DNA of 64,000 bases. Origin: DATAPD01 sp036265385. GTDB taxonomy: Bacteria; Acidobacteriota; Terriglobia; Terriglobales; Acidobacteriaceae. The translations under genes were made by a program, and so were the position numbers. The stretch covers positions 62,001 through 126,000 of the forward strand of contig DATAPD010000067.1 of assembly GCA_036265385.1 (NCBI GenBank). The letters run 5' to 3'. Under the pieces are notes generated by a model that was given only the letters and a program-made list of their open reading frames with translations, ran no database searches and was not told the DNA's origin. This document shows, one piece after another, positions 7,340-15,059 of the stretch; position 1 is the first letter of the stretch; the number at the start of each line of letters is the position of its first letter.

Positions 7340-7765
7340 CATTGCGACCCGCATCCACCTCTTCTTATGAAGAGAGAGCGGTGCAATAACCAGTTTCTGA
7401 TTCTGGCTGCTATATTCCGCGATGTAAGAATTCGTCCACCTTTCAACTTCGCTGGCGCTTTGGCTTTCAATTTCGGACTTGTACAACGCTAACGTTGGTT
7501 GTGTGAAGATGCTGACATTCCAGTGGTTGTCCCAACCTGGCTGGCAAGTTAAGACGTACTTCGCGAAGGGTTTTAAGAAGGTGCGAGCCTTGTTTGGAGT
7601 CGCGATTTCATCCTCAGTAGCGATAACGAATAAGCGCTTGTTCTCGGAGTCCACGCGAACGACGTTGCTGCGGTGCTCACAAGTCGACTGAGCAAACACT
7701 GGACAAGTGGCGAAAAGCATCATCACAACTATGCTCTTTACGACGCTGTTGGTCTTCATCATCAC
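7331..7765 (-). CDS. Small secreted protein of unknown function (cassette 11, gene B)
   Basis: 144 residues. The N-terminus (SVVKSIVVMMLFATCPVFAQ) is a classic Sec signal peptide with a likely cut after AQ near residue 26, leaving a mature protein of about 118 residues. Several in-frame ATGs occur at the start (MMMK). Two cysteines in the mature part (CEHRSN and LTCQPGW) could form a disulfide. The start overlaps the end of the upstream gene (ATGA-type), so the two minus-strand genes are translationally coupled and form one unit without a repeat between them. Confidence 0.6.
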   Translation of the reverse strand: MMMKTNSVVKSIVVMMLFATCPVFAQSTCEHRSNVVRVDSENKRLFVIATEDEIATPNKARTFLKPFAKYVLTCQPGWDNHWNVSIFTQPTLALYKSEIESQSASEVERWTNSYIAEYSSQNQKLVIAPLSLHKKRWMRVAMGK

Positions 7766-8312
7766 TCGTCAAAGTGCAGAACGAGAATTCGGCGCAGTTG
7801 CCCTGTACTCATTTTGAGTAGTGGTCTCTTAGCGAAACGTCGCCGATAAGTCATGACACAGAGTACGATCCCTCCAACGAAAGCGGTGCCGTAGGATGCC
7901 GCTCCGCCATAAAACGGTAACGTAATGCTGGTGAAGTAGTGAACGTTAGCCAATCGGTTGCCAGGACTCCACTTCGAGCAAGTGTGTACCCAATCGTCCC
8001 GAAGAGCACAGCGCTAGCAGCCATGATGGCAAGCAAAGATACAACAGAAGGCAATAGTTCTGAGGCTTGTAATGGTGGGGCTGAACCGGAACGCGCAGCC
8101 AAGATCAGCGGCACAGCGAAAAACACCCCCACCCACCAGGTTGCAAGGACTCCCCATCCGATGCCGAGCAGAGTAGGAGATTGGGTATGAAAAATTGGTG
8201 GATGGAAGATGGTGAAGTATTCGATACAGATGCGCGCGGTGAACTGGTCGTGAACAATCCCGTAGAGGACGGCTGCGATGACGCAAATGGCAGCTATTTT
8301 GAGGGCTTCCAT
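7762..8312 (-). pseudogene. Frameshifted polytopic membrane protein (cassette 11, gene A)
   Basis: The frame from ATG 8312 gives three membrane segments (IAAICVIAAVLYGIV; LLGIGWGVLATWWVGVFFAV; SLLAIMAASAVLFGTIGYTL). It loses sense after GVLATDWL near 7950. The adjacent frame continues ANVHYFTSITLPFYGG, adds a fourth segment (YGTAFVGGIVLCVMTYRRRF) and ends at 7762 overlapping the secreted-protein gene. One indel near 7950 would restore a protein of about 183 residues. Unknown family. Confidence 0.5.
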
Positions 8313-8342
8313 CGAGTGATTGGTATCAATCAGATCTTAACT

Positions 8343-8415
8343 GTTGTGACATCGCCACGTCACTCAAGCCACCCCAGCTCAACTCGATGAGTGTGATCGC
8401 GTGTTAGTAAAAGTC
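8343..8415. repeat. Array element 12
   Basis: Left arm GTTGTGACATCGCCACGTCA then CTCAAGC (8343-8369). Right arm TCGATGAGTGTGATCGCGTG then TTAGTAAAAGTC (8384-8415). This copy has GTGTTAG instead of CTGATTA in the outer right box. Confidence 0.65.
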
Positions 8416-8434
8416 ATGCGATAGAATTCCGGCC

Positions 8435-8707
8435 GTGAGCTTACTCATTGTTGTGGAAGACATTTTTGATCTTCCAGACGGAGCGCTTCATCTAGCTCCG
8501 GGGGTGCCGTTTCAGGCGGCTGATAGGGCACACTTGAAACCAGGTGACCAACTTGAACTCCGGAGACCAGATGGAACCGTGATCGCTGCGAAGTTCCACG
8601 GCTTCGATTTCCTTGTTCCCAACCAAGGCAAGGTTGGCTTGAGTCTGGGCAAGCCGCTGACCAAGGCCGACGTTCCGATCGGCACTGAGGTCTGGAAGGT
8701 CACATAA
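8435..8707 (+). CDS. Small protein resembling translation-factor domain 2 (cassette 12)
   Basis: 90 residues, intact. Its pattern (VEDIFDLPDG, LKPGDQLELRRPDGTVIAAK, GFDFLVPNQGKVGLSLGK, VPIGTEVWKV) resembles the EF-Tu/IF2 domain-2 beta-barrel without the GTPase domain. Stand-alone copies of this barrel occur as uncharacterised proteins in bacteria; the function is unknown. The start ATG/GTG region lies 20 nt after element 12. The assignment rests on fold-like pattern matching only. Confidence 0.6.
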   Translation: MSLLIVVEDIFDLPDGALHLAPGVPFQAADRAHLKPGDQLELRRPDGTVIAAKFHGFDFLVPNQGKVGLSLGKPLTKADVPIGTEVWKVT

Positions 8708-8713
8708 GAGGGC

Positions 8714-8739
8714 GTAGTTGGTGTAACGGCCTGCTAACC
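8714..8739. repeat. Possible degenerate array element
   Basis: GTAGTTGGTGTAACGGCCTG then CTAACC loosely matches the right arm (AATGAGTGTAACGCCTGATTAC). It sits exactly at a unit boundary between a plus-strand and a minus-strand gene. Weak by sequence alone. Confidence 0.3.
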
Positions 8740-9048
8740 TCAACGGTCCCATACGCTGAGTTTTCTGATACGTAAAATGGAAAACCCGATGATGGAATAG
8801 AGGCCAGCGTTCATCAAGCCAATCAGCAAAAATAGGAATGTTCCTGATAAACCTTCTACATCGCAGTCGATGCACAGAATCAACAAGAGCAAAGGTGGGC
8901 AAAGGACGAACGACACCGGTACGATAACTTCATCGAGAGCGGTTCGAGGTTTTGAATAGTCGAACAAGCTGACATAGACATACAACGCCATTCCTATCAG
9001 AAATCCACATAAAGCAGATCGAATCGTGATTTTGCTTGTTTCCTGCAT
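8740..9048 (-). CDS. Small membrane protein (cassette 13)
   Basis: 102 residues with three predicted membrane helices: about 10-28 (SALCGFLIGMALYVYVSLF), 42-60 (VIVPVSFVLCPPLLLLILCI) and 68-92 (GTFLFLLIGLMNAGLYSIIG). A Cys-Asp pair (CIDCDVEG) lies between helices two and three. No family is recognised. It is one of at least four membrane proteins in the array. Confidence 0.6.
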   Translation of the reverse strand: MQETSKITIRSALCGFLIGMALYVYVSLFDYSKPRTALDEVIVPVSFVLCPPLLLLILCIDCDVEGLSGTFLFLLIGLMNAGLYSIIGFSILRIRKLSVWDR

Positions 9049-9073
9049 GAATCAGTTCGCCGCAATGATAACC

Positions 9074-9157
9074 GACGCAGAATTAGGCGTTAGAACAAGT
9101 TTGCGCCTTTATTCGCCGAAATTGTGGTCAACGAATGTAATTGCCTGGTTACGACAG
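9074..9157. repeat. Array element 13
   Basis: Left arm GACGCAGAATTAGGCGTTAG then AACAAGTTTGCGCC (9074-9107). Right arm GGTCAACGAATGTAATTGCC then TGGTTACGACAGC (9126-9157). The right box here reads GGTTAC rather than GATTAC. Confidence 0.6.
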
Positions 9158-9193
9158 CGAGTCGCGCTAGAATGCCGGGCAGAGGTATTTCTA

Positions 9194-9895
9194 GTGGGAC
9201 TCTTCCATCTCATCGTAGTGTTCTCACTTAACGAGGAAGAGAAGCAGGCCTTCGTGGACGCCGGGATCGAATTTAAGCGGACCACGAAAGTTCCGGGCGG
9301 CGAAACCATCACTTTTGAAATCGGAGAGCATGACCCACGCTGGAACAAAATTGAGGCATTATTAAGGTCGCTAGGTGATCACCGCTTCCGAGATGATTCT
9401 ATGACCGTCGCCACGCTGGAGGAGTATGTAACTAAGTTCGTACTTCCTGGCGCGGAGAAGATGGCGGAGGTACGGGGTAAATGGGAACCGGGTCGAGAGG
9501 CAACTTCAAAGTGTTGCCAGCTTGCTCGGGTGGGCAAAACGCTGGAGGCTCTGAGCGTCCTGGACATGGCGATAGGACAGGCTGTCACAGAAAGACGCGG
9601 TATGTGGGTAACGTTTCTATGCGACCAAGGTCGTGCATTTGCTCATCATCTTGGAGATCATGGGCGAGAAATTGGATATGCGGAGCAATCCCTGCCGTTT
9701 GCTACAGAATATCGCTTCGCTGCGTACAATCTGGCGCAACTTCTCCTCAAGCACGGCCACGGTGGCCGCGCCATGCATCACGCCACGGAAGCTTATCGGT
9801 TGAGCATGACTCATGAAACAGAGTCTGACCACGATTTGAGAGCAGCAATATTAAGACAGTGGCCGGACATCTCGAAACCTGCCAAGCTGACGTAA
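9194..9895 (+). CDS. TPR-like soluble protein (cassette 14)
   Basis: About 233 residues from GTG 9194, which has AGAGG eight nt upstream; longer frames would translate element 13. The N-terminal 90 residues are an unassigned alpha/beta region (GGETITFEIGEHDPRWNKIE). The C-terminal half shows helix pairs with TPR-like spacing (ARVGKTLEALSVLDMAIGQA; GYAEQSLPFATEYRFAAYNL; GRAMHHATEAYRLSM). TPR-like repeats mediate protein-protein contacts; no catalytic motif is visible. It is the last gene before the terminal repeat arm. Confidence 0.6.
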   Translation: MGLFHLIVVFSLNEEEKQAFVDAGIEFKRTTKVPGGETITFEIGEHDPRWNKIEALLRSLGDHRFRDDSMTVATLEEYVTKFVLPGAEKMAEVRGKWEPGREATSKCCQLARVGKTLEALSVLDMAIGQAVTERRGMWVTFLCDQGRAFAHHLGDHGREIGYAEQSLPFATEYRFAAYNLAQLLLKHGHGGRAMHHATEAYRLSMTHETESDHDLRAAILRQWPDISKPAKLT

Positions 9896-9916
9896 CATTT
9901 CCATCACACTCATTGA
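9887..9916. repeat. Array element 14, left arm only (right end of array)
   Basis: CTGACGTAACATTTCCATCA then CACTCATTGA. No right arm follows. With element 1 (right arm only), this gives the array defined outer limits of about 1566 and 9916. Confidence 0.65.
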
Positions 9917-10008
9917 TTTGATCAGAAATCACGAATCGAGTCCCGCGGCGCCAGTTAGCTGGGGCATGGACTTGGGAACTTTCGACGCCGCCTTATAATC
10001 GTGCGGCT

Positions 10009-10896
10009 ATGAAACCATCTCTTTCGCTGAAGAGGATCGGAATCTGGACGGGGGCTTTCGAACCACAGCCTGCGCGCAAGATCCAAGAGGCCGTCGCGGA
10101 ACTCGAAGAACTTGGTTACGGCGCAGTGTGGTTCAGCGAAGCATTCGGCCGCGAGACGTTCACACAGTCGGCGGTGTTGCTGGCGGGGAGTAAGCAAATC
10201 GTGGTGGCCAGCGGGATCGCTAACATCTATGGACGCGATCCGTTCACGATGGTTTCCGCACAAAAGACGTTGAGTGAAGCCTATCCCGGGCGTTACTTGT
10301 TGGGTCTCGGTGTTAGTCATGTCCCACTGGTGGAACAGCTGCGCGGGCACAAGTATGCGAAGCCGATCGAAAACATGCGCGGATACCTTGATGCCATGGA
10401 CGCGGCTTCTTATGCCAGCGTTGCGCCTGCAGCAACCTGGCGCGTGTTAGCGGCGCTAGGTCCCAAGATGCTGGAGTTGGCTGCGAAACGCAGCGATGGA
10501 GCACATTCGTACAACGTCCCGCCCGAACACACTGCCAAGGCCAGAGAGTTGATGGGCGCAGGCAAATTGCTGTGCGTTGAGCAAGCGGCCGTGCTGGAAA
10601 CCGATGCGTCCAAAGCACGGCAAATCGCGCGCAAGTTTCTCGATGTTTATCTTGGCCTGCCGAATTACACCAACAATTTTCTCCGGCTTGGTTTTACGGA
10701 AGAAGATATCAAGGGTGGCGGGAGCGACCGTCTGATTGATGCGATCGTTGCATGGGGCGATCTGAAGTCCGTTCAAAGCCGAGTGCAAGCCCATCTAGAT
10801 GCGGGCGCGGACCATGTCTGCATCCAGGCGCTGTCCGGGGAGGCGAACGCACTACCGCTGCGGGAGTGGCGCGAATTTGCTGCGTTGATTCGTTAA
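10009..10896 (+). CDS. LLM-class (F420/FMN-dependent) oxidoreductase
   Basis: 295 residues, luciferase-like TIM barrel. The N-terminal strand IGIWTGAFEP, ELGYGAVWFSEAFGRETF (about 33-50), and GRYLLGLGVSHVP (about 91-103) are hallmark segments of the LLM F420-dependent family (mycobacterial TIGR03620-like group). It is shorter than full-length luciferase-like enzymes, with the insertion region around residue 130 reduced. Cofactor and substrate are not readable. It lies outside the repeat array with its own upstream region and is transcribed away from it. Confidence 0.8.
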   Translation: MKPSLSLKRIGIWTGAFEPQPARKIQEAVAELEELGYGAVWFSEAFGRETFTQSAVLLAGSKQIVVASGIANIYGRDPFTMVSAQKTLSEAYPGRYLLGLGVSHVPLVEQLRGHKYAKPIENMRGYLDAMDAASYASVAPAATWRVLAALGPKMLELAAKRSDGAHSYNVPPEHTAKARELMGAGKLLCVEQAAVLETDASKARQIARKFLDVYLGLPNYTNNFLRLGFTEEDIKGGGSDRLIDAIVAWGDLKSVQSRVQAHLDAGADHVCIQALSGEANALPLREWREFAALIR

Positions 10897-10984
10897 GTTG
10901 GCGAGTAGCGCTGGGCAGAAGATCTGTGGAGGCCGGTGGCAGTGCATGAGTGCATGGGGTCCTTCGACTGCGCTCGGCTTACCC

Positions 10985-11105
10985 TCGCTTCGCTCAGGAG
11001 GACAGTGAGGAGGAAGTTTTAGTTCGCTCAGGATGACAGGTGTGGAGAAAGTTTTAATTTGCTCAGGAGGACAGTGAGAATTTTTTTAGTTCGCTCAGAG
11101 GGTGT
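10985..11105. repeat. Imperfect tandem repeat (TTCGCTCAGGA-GACAG type)
   Basis: Three to four imperfect copies of about 36 nt, each with TTCGCTCAGGATGACAG or GCTCAGGAGGACAGTGAG followed by GAAGTTTTAG. Words of this kind are common in intergenic DNA of acidobacterial genomes. No coding function is seen in 10897-11119. Confidence 0.6.
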
Positions 11106-11119
11106 GCGGAAAACAGTGC

Positions 11120-11377
11120 TCACCGGGGATAGCGGCGGAAGGCGTTTACGGACAAGACCTCGCTGGTGTGGCTGGGATGTTCTTTCTGAAGCCGCTCCTG
11201 GAGAGTCGTTATGTCGCGGTCGCGAGTCGAGGCTTGGGAACCGAACATCTCATAATTGCATGCGCAGCCTGCGACTGGACATTGCACGCGCTCTGATTTG
11301 AGAGGGGTCCTCGACTTCCCGAGTTCTCCTTGAAACTTCTGATGGCCGACGACGTCGGTTCGGTAGGCTTTCGGCAT
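11120..11377 (-). CDS. Possible small zinc-finger-like protein
   Basis: The C-terminal half reads VQCPVAGCACNYEMFGSQ followed by LQERLQKEHPSHTSEVLSVN. The Cys-x(4)-Cys-x-Cys plus His-x(2)-His spacing resembles small zinc fingers found in this kind of genome. The start is uncertain (ATG 11377, or a GTG just before the CPVAGC segment at about 11297). It could be a real gene of 55-85 residues; support is limited to this pattern. Confidence 0.35.
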   Translation of the reverse strand: MPKAYRTDVVGHQKFQGELGKSRTPLKSERVQCPVAGCACNYEMFGSQASTRDRDITTLQERLQKEHPSHTSEVLSVNAFRRYPR

Positions 11378-11472
11378 CCATCTACATTGCCACATTCGCC
11401 GGGAATCGGGAATGGTTCTTCTGTGCGGGGGGTTTATAAGGCGCAACGTCAGTACGCGTGCTGAGAGGCCAA

Positions 11473-11501
11473 TAAAAAAAGCGATCCGCAATGCAGATCG
11501 C
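11473..11501 (-). terminator. Rho-independent terminator of the cold-shock gene
   Basis: On the minus strand GCGATCTGCATTGCGGATCGC (11501-11481) forms a hairpin followed by seven T. It starts 21 nt past the cold-shock stop codon. Confidence 0.85.
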
Positions 11502-11521
11502 CTATTCCCAAAACTTGGGGC

Positions 11522-11722
11522 CTAGAGGGGTCGAACGTTTTCCGCTTGCCAGCCTTTGGGGCCCTTGGTCACGTCGAACTGGACGGCCTGGCCTTCCTGC
11601 AGGCTTTTGAACCCACCGGACTGAATGGCTGAGAAATGAACGAAAACGTCTTCGCCCGACTGGCGGCTGATAAAGCCGTAGCCTTTGGCGTCATTGAACC
11701 ACTTTACTGTTCCTTGTTCCAT
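11522..11722 (-). CDS. csp: Cold-shock protein (CspA family)
   Basis: 66 residues, one OB-fold. RNP1-like KGYGFI (about 14-19) and RNP2-like DVFVHF (about 26-31) are intact, and the length is standard for CspA. It binds single-stranded RNA/DNA as an RNA chaperone in the cytoplasm. The start is set at MEQGTVKWFN; the open frame extends upstream but that part has no family similarity. A long leader (to about 11900) and a strong terminator suggest a monocistronic transcript, the usual arrangement for csp genes. Confidence 0.95.
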   Translation of the reverse strand: MEQGTVKWFNDAKGYGFISRQSGEDVFVHFSAIQSGGFKSLQEGQAVQFDVTKGPKGWQAENVRPL

Positions 11723-11915
11723 GTTGTTTGTACTCTTGTTCCTTGATTGTGTATTTACGCTGAAGGGATCGGAGGAAACTGTGCAGATTACAGGCTGTTG
11801 AGGCGAGGGCTGCTCACGACCGATTCGGTCTAACGTACAAATAAATACTATCTTGAAAGCACTGCAATAGCAAACGAACGGTGCGGGCCCCATTTTTGCG
11901 TGAAGAATCTGAGAA

Positions 11916-13037
11916 CTATGTATTCCATAAGTCGGTGAATATCCGCACGAAGTTCCCACCGACAACTTTCTCTACCGCACGTGGAGAATAGCCACGTTTC
12001 AGTAGCTGATCAGCGATGACCTCGATGCGGCGTGGTGTGTTGAGCCCGACCACGTACGTCGGTCGGTCCTCCTCGGGAGCAGCCAGGCCCGACTTCTGCC
12101 GCTCTTCTTCAGCTTTGTTGAATTCCGCGAGGCCCTTAGGGCTGGTGTCGAATGGTTGAAGTCCCACATCACTTCCTATGCCTATATGGTCTTCACCAGC
12201 TACCTTCAATGCGTGCTCCATGTGAGCCATGTAATCATCCACCGTTGGTTGCTTGGGTGAGGCTGCCAGATAAGGAAGATCGTAGATTCCGACAACGCCT
12301 CCCTTGTCGGCGAGCGCGCGCAGTTGCTCGTCAGTTTTGTTCCGCGGATGAGCATGAATGGCAGTGCAGCCTGCGTGCGTCATGATCACGGGCTTCGATG
12401 ACGTCGCGATCGCGTCGATCGTGCTCTGTGGGTTGGCATGGCTGACGTCAATTGCAATTCCGAGCGCGTTCATCTTGTGCGCTGCTTCCCGGCCAAGCGG
12501 TGTCAGACCGCCGCCGTTCGGTTCCATGACGCCTGCAGCAAATGGCGACCGACGGTTGTAAGAGAACTGCATGACGCGGACACCGAGGTTGCGAAAGAGC
12601 TCAAAGTTCTCGAGCTTGCCTTCCAGCATGTCCACGCTTTCGAAAGAAAGAATGATGCCTAACTTGCCTTCACGCTTGGCGCGTTCCAGGTCACCGGACA
12701 CGCGTACTTGCATGAAGCTGGATGGGTGAACCTCAATCATCTGCTGGATGTAGGCAATTTCAGTGATGGAGTCGGTAAGGCCTGAGTTGATACCGCCGAG
12801 CGATAGCTTGACGACGTTCACGCCCGAGTTCCGCACCAGGTCAAGATCGGTTTGTGGCAGAGGTAGCCGGCCATCTTCGTAGGGCGGTCCTGAATTGCAG
12901 TCCAGAATGAGTGCGCGGGCATAGAGTTGTGCGGCGTCGGGGGAAATCCCATTTGTTGCTTCAGCAAAGAGTGGAGAAGGCATTAGCGTCGAAACAGCCG
13001 CGCCTGCCAAAAGACCTGAGAATTGTCGGCGATTCAT
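11916..13037 (-). CDS. M19 (renal dipeptidase) family protein with altered metal site
   Basis: 373 residues with a twin-arginine-like signal peptide (MNRRQFSGLLAGAAVS), so probably exported folded. The M19 fold is recognisable: LSFESVDML (bridging Glu), IDVSHANPQ, MTHAGC, NKTDEQLRALADKGGVVGI and IGIGSDVG (Asp) are in the expected order. The N-terminal metal-binding HxD of family enzymes (usually DGHND) is replaced by DCNSG (about residues 46-50), so His and Asp ligands are missing. It may be catalytically changed or use another metal arrangement. It is followed by the cold-shock gene 194 nt further on; no operon partner is evident. Confidence 0.8.
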   Translation of the reverse strand: MNRRQFSGLLAGAAVSTLMPSPLFAEATNGISPDAAQLYARALILDCNSGPPYEDGRLPLPQTDLDLVRNSGVNVVKLSLGGINSGLTDSITEIAYIQQMIEVHPSSFMQVRVSGDLERAKREGKLGIILSFESVDMLEGKLENFELFRNLGVRVMQFSYNRRSPFAAGVMEPNGGGLTPLGREAAHKMNALGIAIDVSHANPQSTIDAIATSSKPVIMTHAGCTAIHAHPRNKTDEQLRALADKGGVVGIYDLPYLAASPKQPTVDDYMAHMEHALKVAGEDHIGIGSDVGLQPFDTSPKGLAEFNKAEEERQKSGLAAPEEDRPTYVVGLNTPRRIEVIADQLLKRGYSPRAVEKVVGGNFVRIFTDLWNT

Positions 13038-13136
13038 TGAGTTCTGGGAAGATCGCAGCCATGGTAGCTGAGGTTCACAACCGTGTCACCGAGTTTGCCG
13101 TGGCCTAGCAGCTCTGACCATCTTTGATCGGCGACT

Positions 13137-15059
13137 CTAGGAAGCTGAGCTGGCGTTTTTGTTTTTGGGATATCCGGCGCGTTGGAGTGTCTCGCCGATA
13201 ACGGACAGACTGCTGGCGTCGTCGATGGTGGCGGGCATTTTGTAGTCGTGGCCATCGGCGATCTTTTGCATCGTGCCGCGGAGTACTTTCCCGGAACGAG
13301 TCTTGGGGAGGCCGGGCACAACCAATGCGGTCTTAAAGGCGGCGACCGGTCCGATGCGATCGCGAACCATACTTACGATTTCGCCTACGATTTCATGATG
13401 CTCGCGGTCCACGCCTCGTTTGAGAACGAGGAAACCGACTGGGACCTGACCCTTCAGTTCGTCGTAGACGCCGATCACCGCACATTCAGCGACATCCGCA
13501 TGGGAAGCGAGGACTTCCTCCATCGCGCCGGTCGAGAGGCGGTGCCCGGCGACGTTGATGATGTCGTCGGTGCGCGCCATGACGAAGACGTAACCGTCCT
13601 CGTCGATGAAGCCCGCGTCTGCCGTTGAGTAATAACCGGGGAACTGGGAAAGATAAGAAGATACAAAACGGTCGTCAGCGTTCCAGAGGGTCAAGAAGGT
13701 TCCGGGAGGCAATGGAAGCTTGATGACCAACGAGCCGATCTCGCGACGTTTCGTTTCGCGGCTCTCGAGATCAAGGACGCGGACATCCATGCCGGGAACC
13801 GGCCGGCTGGGTGAACCCGGCTTAACCTCGAGAGGTTCGATGCCAAGGCAATTCGCACAGATGGGCCATCCGGTTTCGGTTTGCCACCAGTTGTCGATGA
13901 CGGGAACATGCAGATGGTTTTCGGCCCAGAGCAATGTGTCCGGGTCGCATCGTTCGCCAGCCAAAAACAGTGCGCGAAATTGAGACAGGTCGTAGTTCGC
14001 AATCAATGCGCCAGTGGGATCCTCTCTCTTGATCGCACGGAAGGCAGTTGGCGCGGTGAACATGGTTTTCACCCGGTGCTGCGAAATGACGCGCCAGAAT
14101 GCTCCCGCATCAGGTGTGCCGACGGGCTTGCCTTCATAAAGGATGGTCGTGTTGCCATTGAATAGTGGGCCGTAAACGATGTAAGAGTGACCCACAACCC
14201 ACCCGACATCAGAAGCGGCCCAGTAAACATCGCCGGGATCGACGTTGAAGATGTGCTTCATTGACCACTTGAGGGCGACGAGGTGGCCTCCGTTGTCGCG
14301 GACGACACCTTTCGGCTGACCAGTCGTACCGGACGTATAGAGGATGTAGAGGGGATCGGTCGCTGCCACGGGAACGCACTCATGCGGCGTGGCGGAAGTA
14401 ACGAGTTCGTCCCAATCGTGATCGCGGTTGGGTACGAGGTCTGCTTGCGCCATGGGGCGCTGGAAAATAACACAGGCGTGGGGCTTGTGCCGCGCAAGGC
14501 GGAGAGCTTCGTCGAGCAGTGGGTTGTAGGGGATTATTTTTTTGACTTCTACTCCGCAGGATGCGGAGACGACAACTTTCGGCTGGGCATCGTCGATGCG
14601 GGTTGCCAGCTCCCTTGCGGCAAATCCTCCGAAGACCACGGAGTGAACGGCGCCGAGGCGGGCACATGCGAGCATGGCGACGGCCGCTTCCGGAATCATC
14701 GGCATATAAATGATGACCCGGTCGCCTTTTACAACACCCAAGCGAGCGAGCGCTCCCGCGAAAAGAGCTACCTTGTCGCGCAATTCGCGATAGGTGAATT
14801 TCTTGATGGAGTCGGTCACGGGGCTGTCGTAGATGAGGGCTGCCTGGTCGCCGCGGCCCTGGTCGATGTTCAGGTCGAGCGCGTTATAGCAGGTGTTTAC
14901 CTCGCCGCCGACGAACCAGCGATAAAAGGGTTGACGGCTGGAGTCGAGTACCTTGTCCCAACGTTTGTGCCAGTGAACCGCTTCCGCGACTTCACCCCAA
15001 AAACCGGCCGGATCCGAGAGGGACCGATCAAAAGCAGCTTGCAGAGAACCTTTCGACAT
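13137..15059 (-). CDS. prpE: Propionyl-CoA synthetase
   Basis: 640 residues, AMP-forming acyl-CoA synthetase that activates propionate to propionyl-CoA (and acetate less well). An N-terminal ACAS domain (SDPAGFWGEVAEAVHWHKRW) is followed by the adenylation motif YTSGTTGQPKGVVRDNGGH near residue 240, where the RDNGGH continuation is the PrpE-type variant. The WWQTETGWPI motif lies near 395 and the C-terminal catalytic lysine in KTRSGKVLRG near 590. Full length for the family. It stands alone; no prpBCD genes are in the window, so methylcitrate-cycle linkage is not shown here. Confidence 0.93.
   Translation of the reverse strand: MSKGSLQAAFDRSLSDPAGFWGEVAEAVHWHKRWDKVLDSSRQPFYRWFVGGEVNTCYNALDLNIDQGRGDQAALIYDSPVTDSIKKFTYRELRDKVALFAGALARLGVVKGDRVIIYMPMIPEAAVAMLACARLGAVHSVVFGGFAARELATRIDDAQPKVVVSASCGVEVKKIIPYNPLLDEALRLARHKPHACVIFQRPMAQADLVPNRDHDWDELVTSATPHECVPVAATDPLYILYTSGTTGQPKGVVRDNGGHLVALKWSMKHIFNVDPGDVYWAASDVGWVVGHSYIVYGPLFNGNTTILYEGKPVGTPDAGAFWRVISQHRVKTMFTAPTAFRAIKREDPTGALIANYDLSQFRALFLAGERCDPDTLLWAENHLHVPVIDNWWQTETGWPICANCLGIEPLEVKPGSPSRPVPGMDVRVLDLESRETKRREIGSLVIKLPLPPGTFLTLWNADDRFVSSYLSQFPGYYSTADAGFIDEDGYVFVMARTDDIINVAGHRLSTGAMEEVLASHADVAECAVIGVYDELKGQVPVGFLVLKRGVDREHHEIVGEIVSMVRDRIGPVAAFKTALVVPGLPKTRSGKVLRGTMQKIADGHDYKMPATIDDASSLSVIGETLQRAGYPKNKNASSAS

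Noticed and set aside
9026..9193. N-terminal extension of the TPR-like array gene
   Set aside because: It translates repeat element 13 and overlaps the start of the opposite-strand gene; GTG 9194 has a ribosome-binding site.
1566..9916. CRISPR array
   Set aside because: Repeats recur, but units are 260-1200 nt, contain genes on both strands and the repeats are imperfect palindromes; no cas genes.
1566..9916. Complete classical integron
   Set aside because: No tyrosine-recombinase integrase on either strand in the window, and the outer boxes do not match GTTRRRY consistently; only a CALIN-like interpretation is kept.
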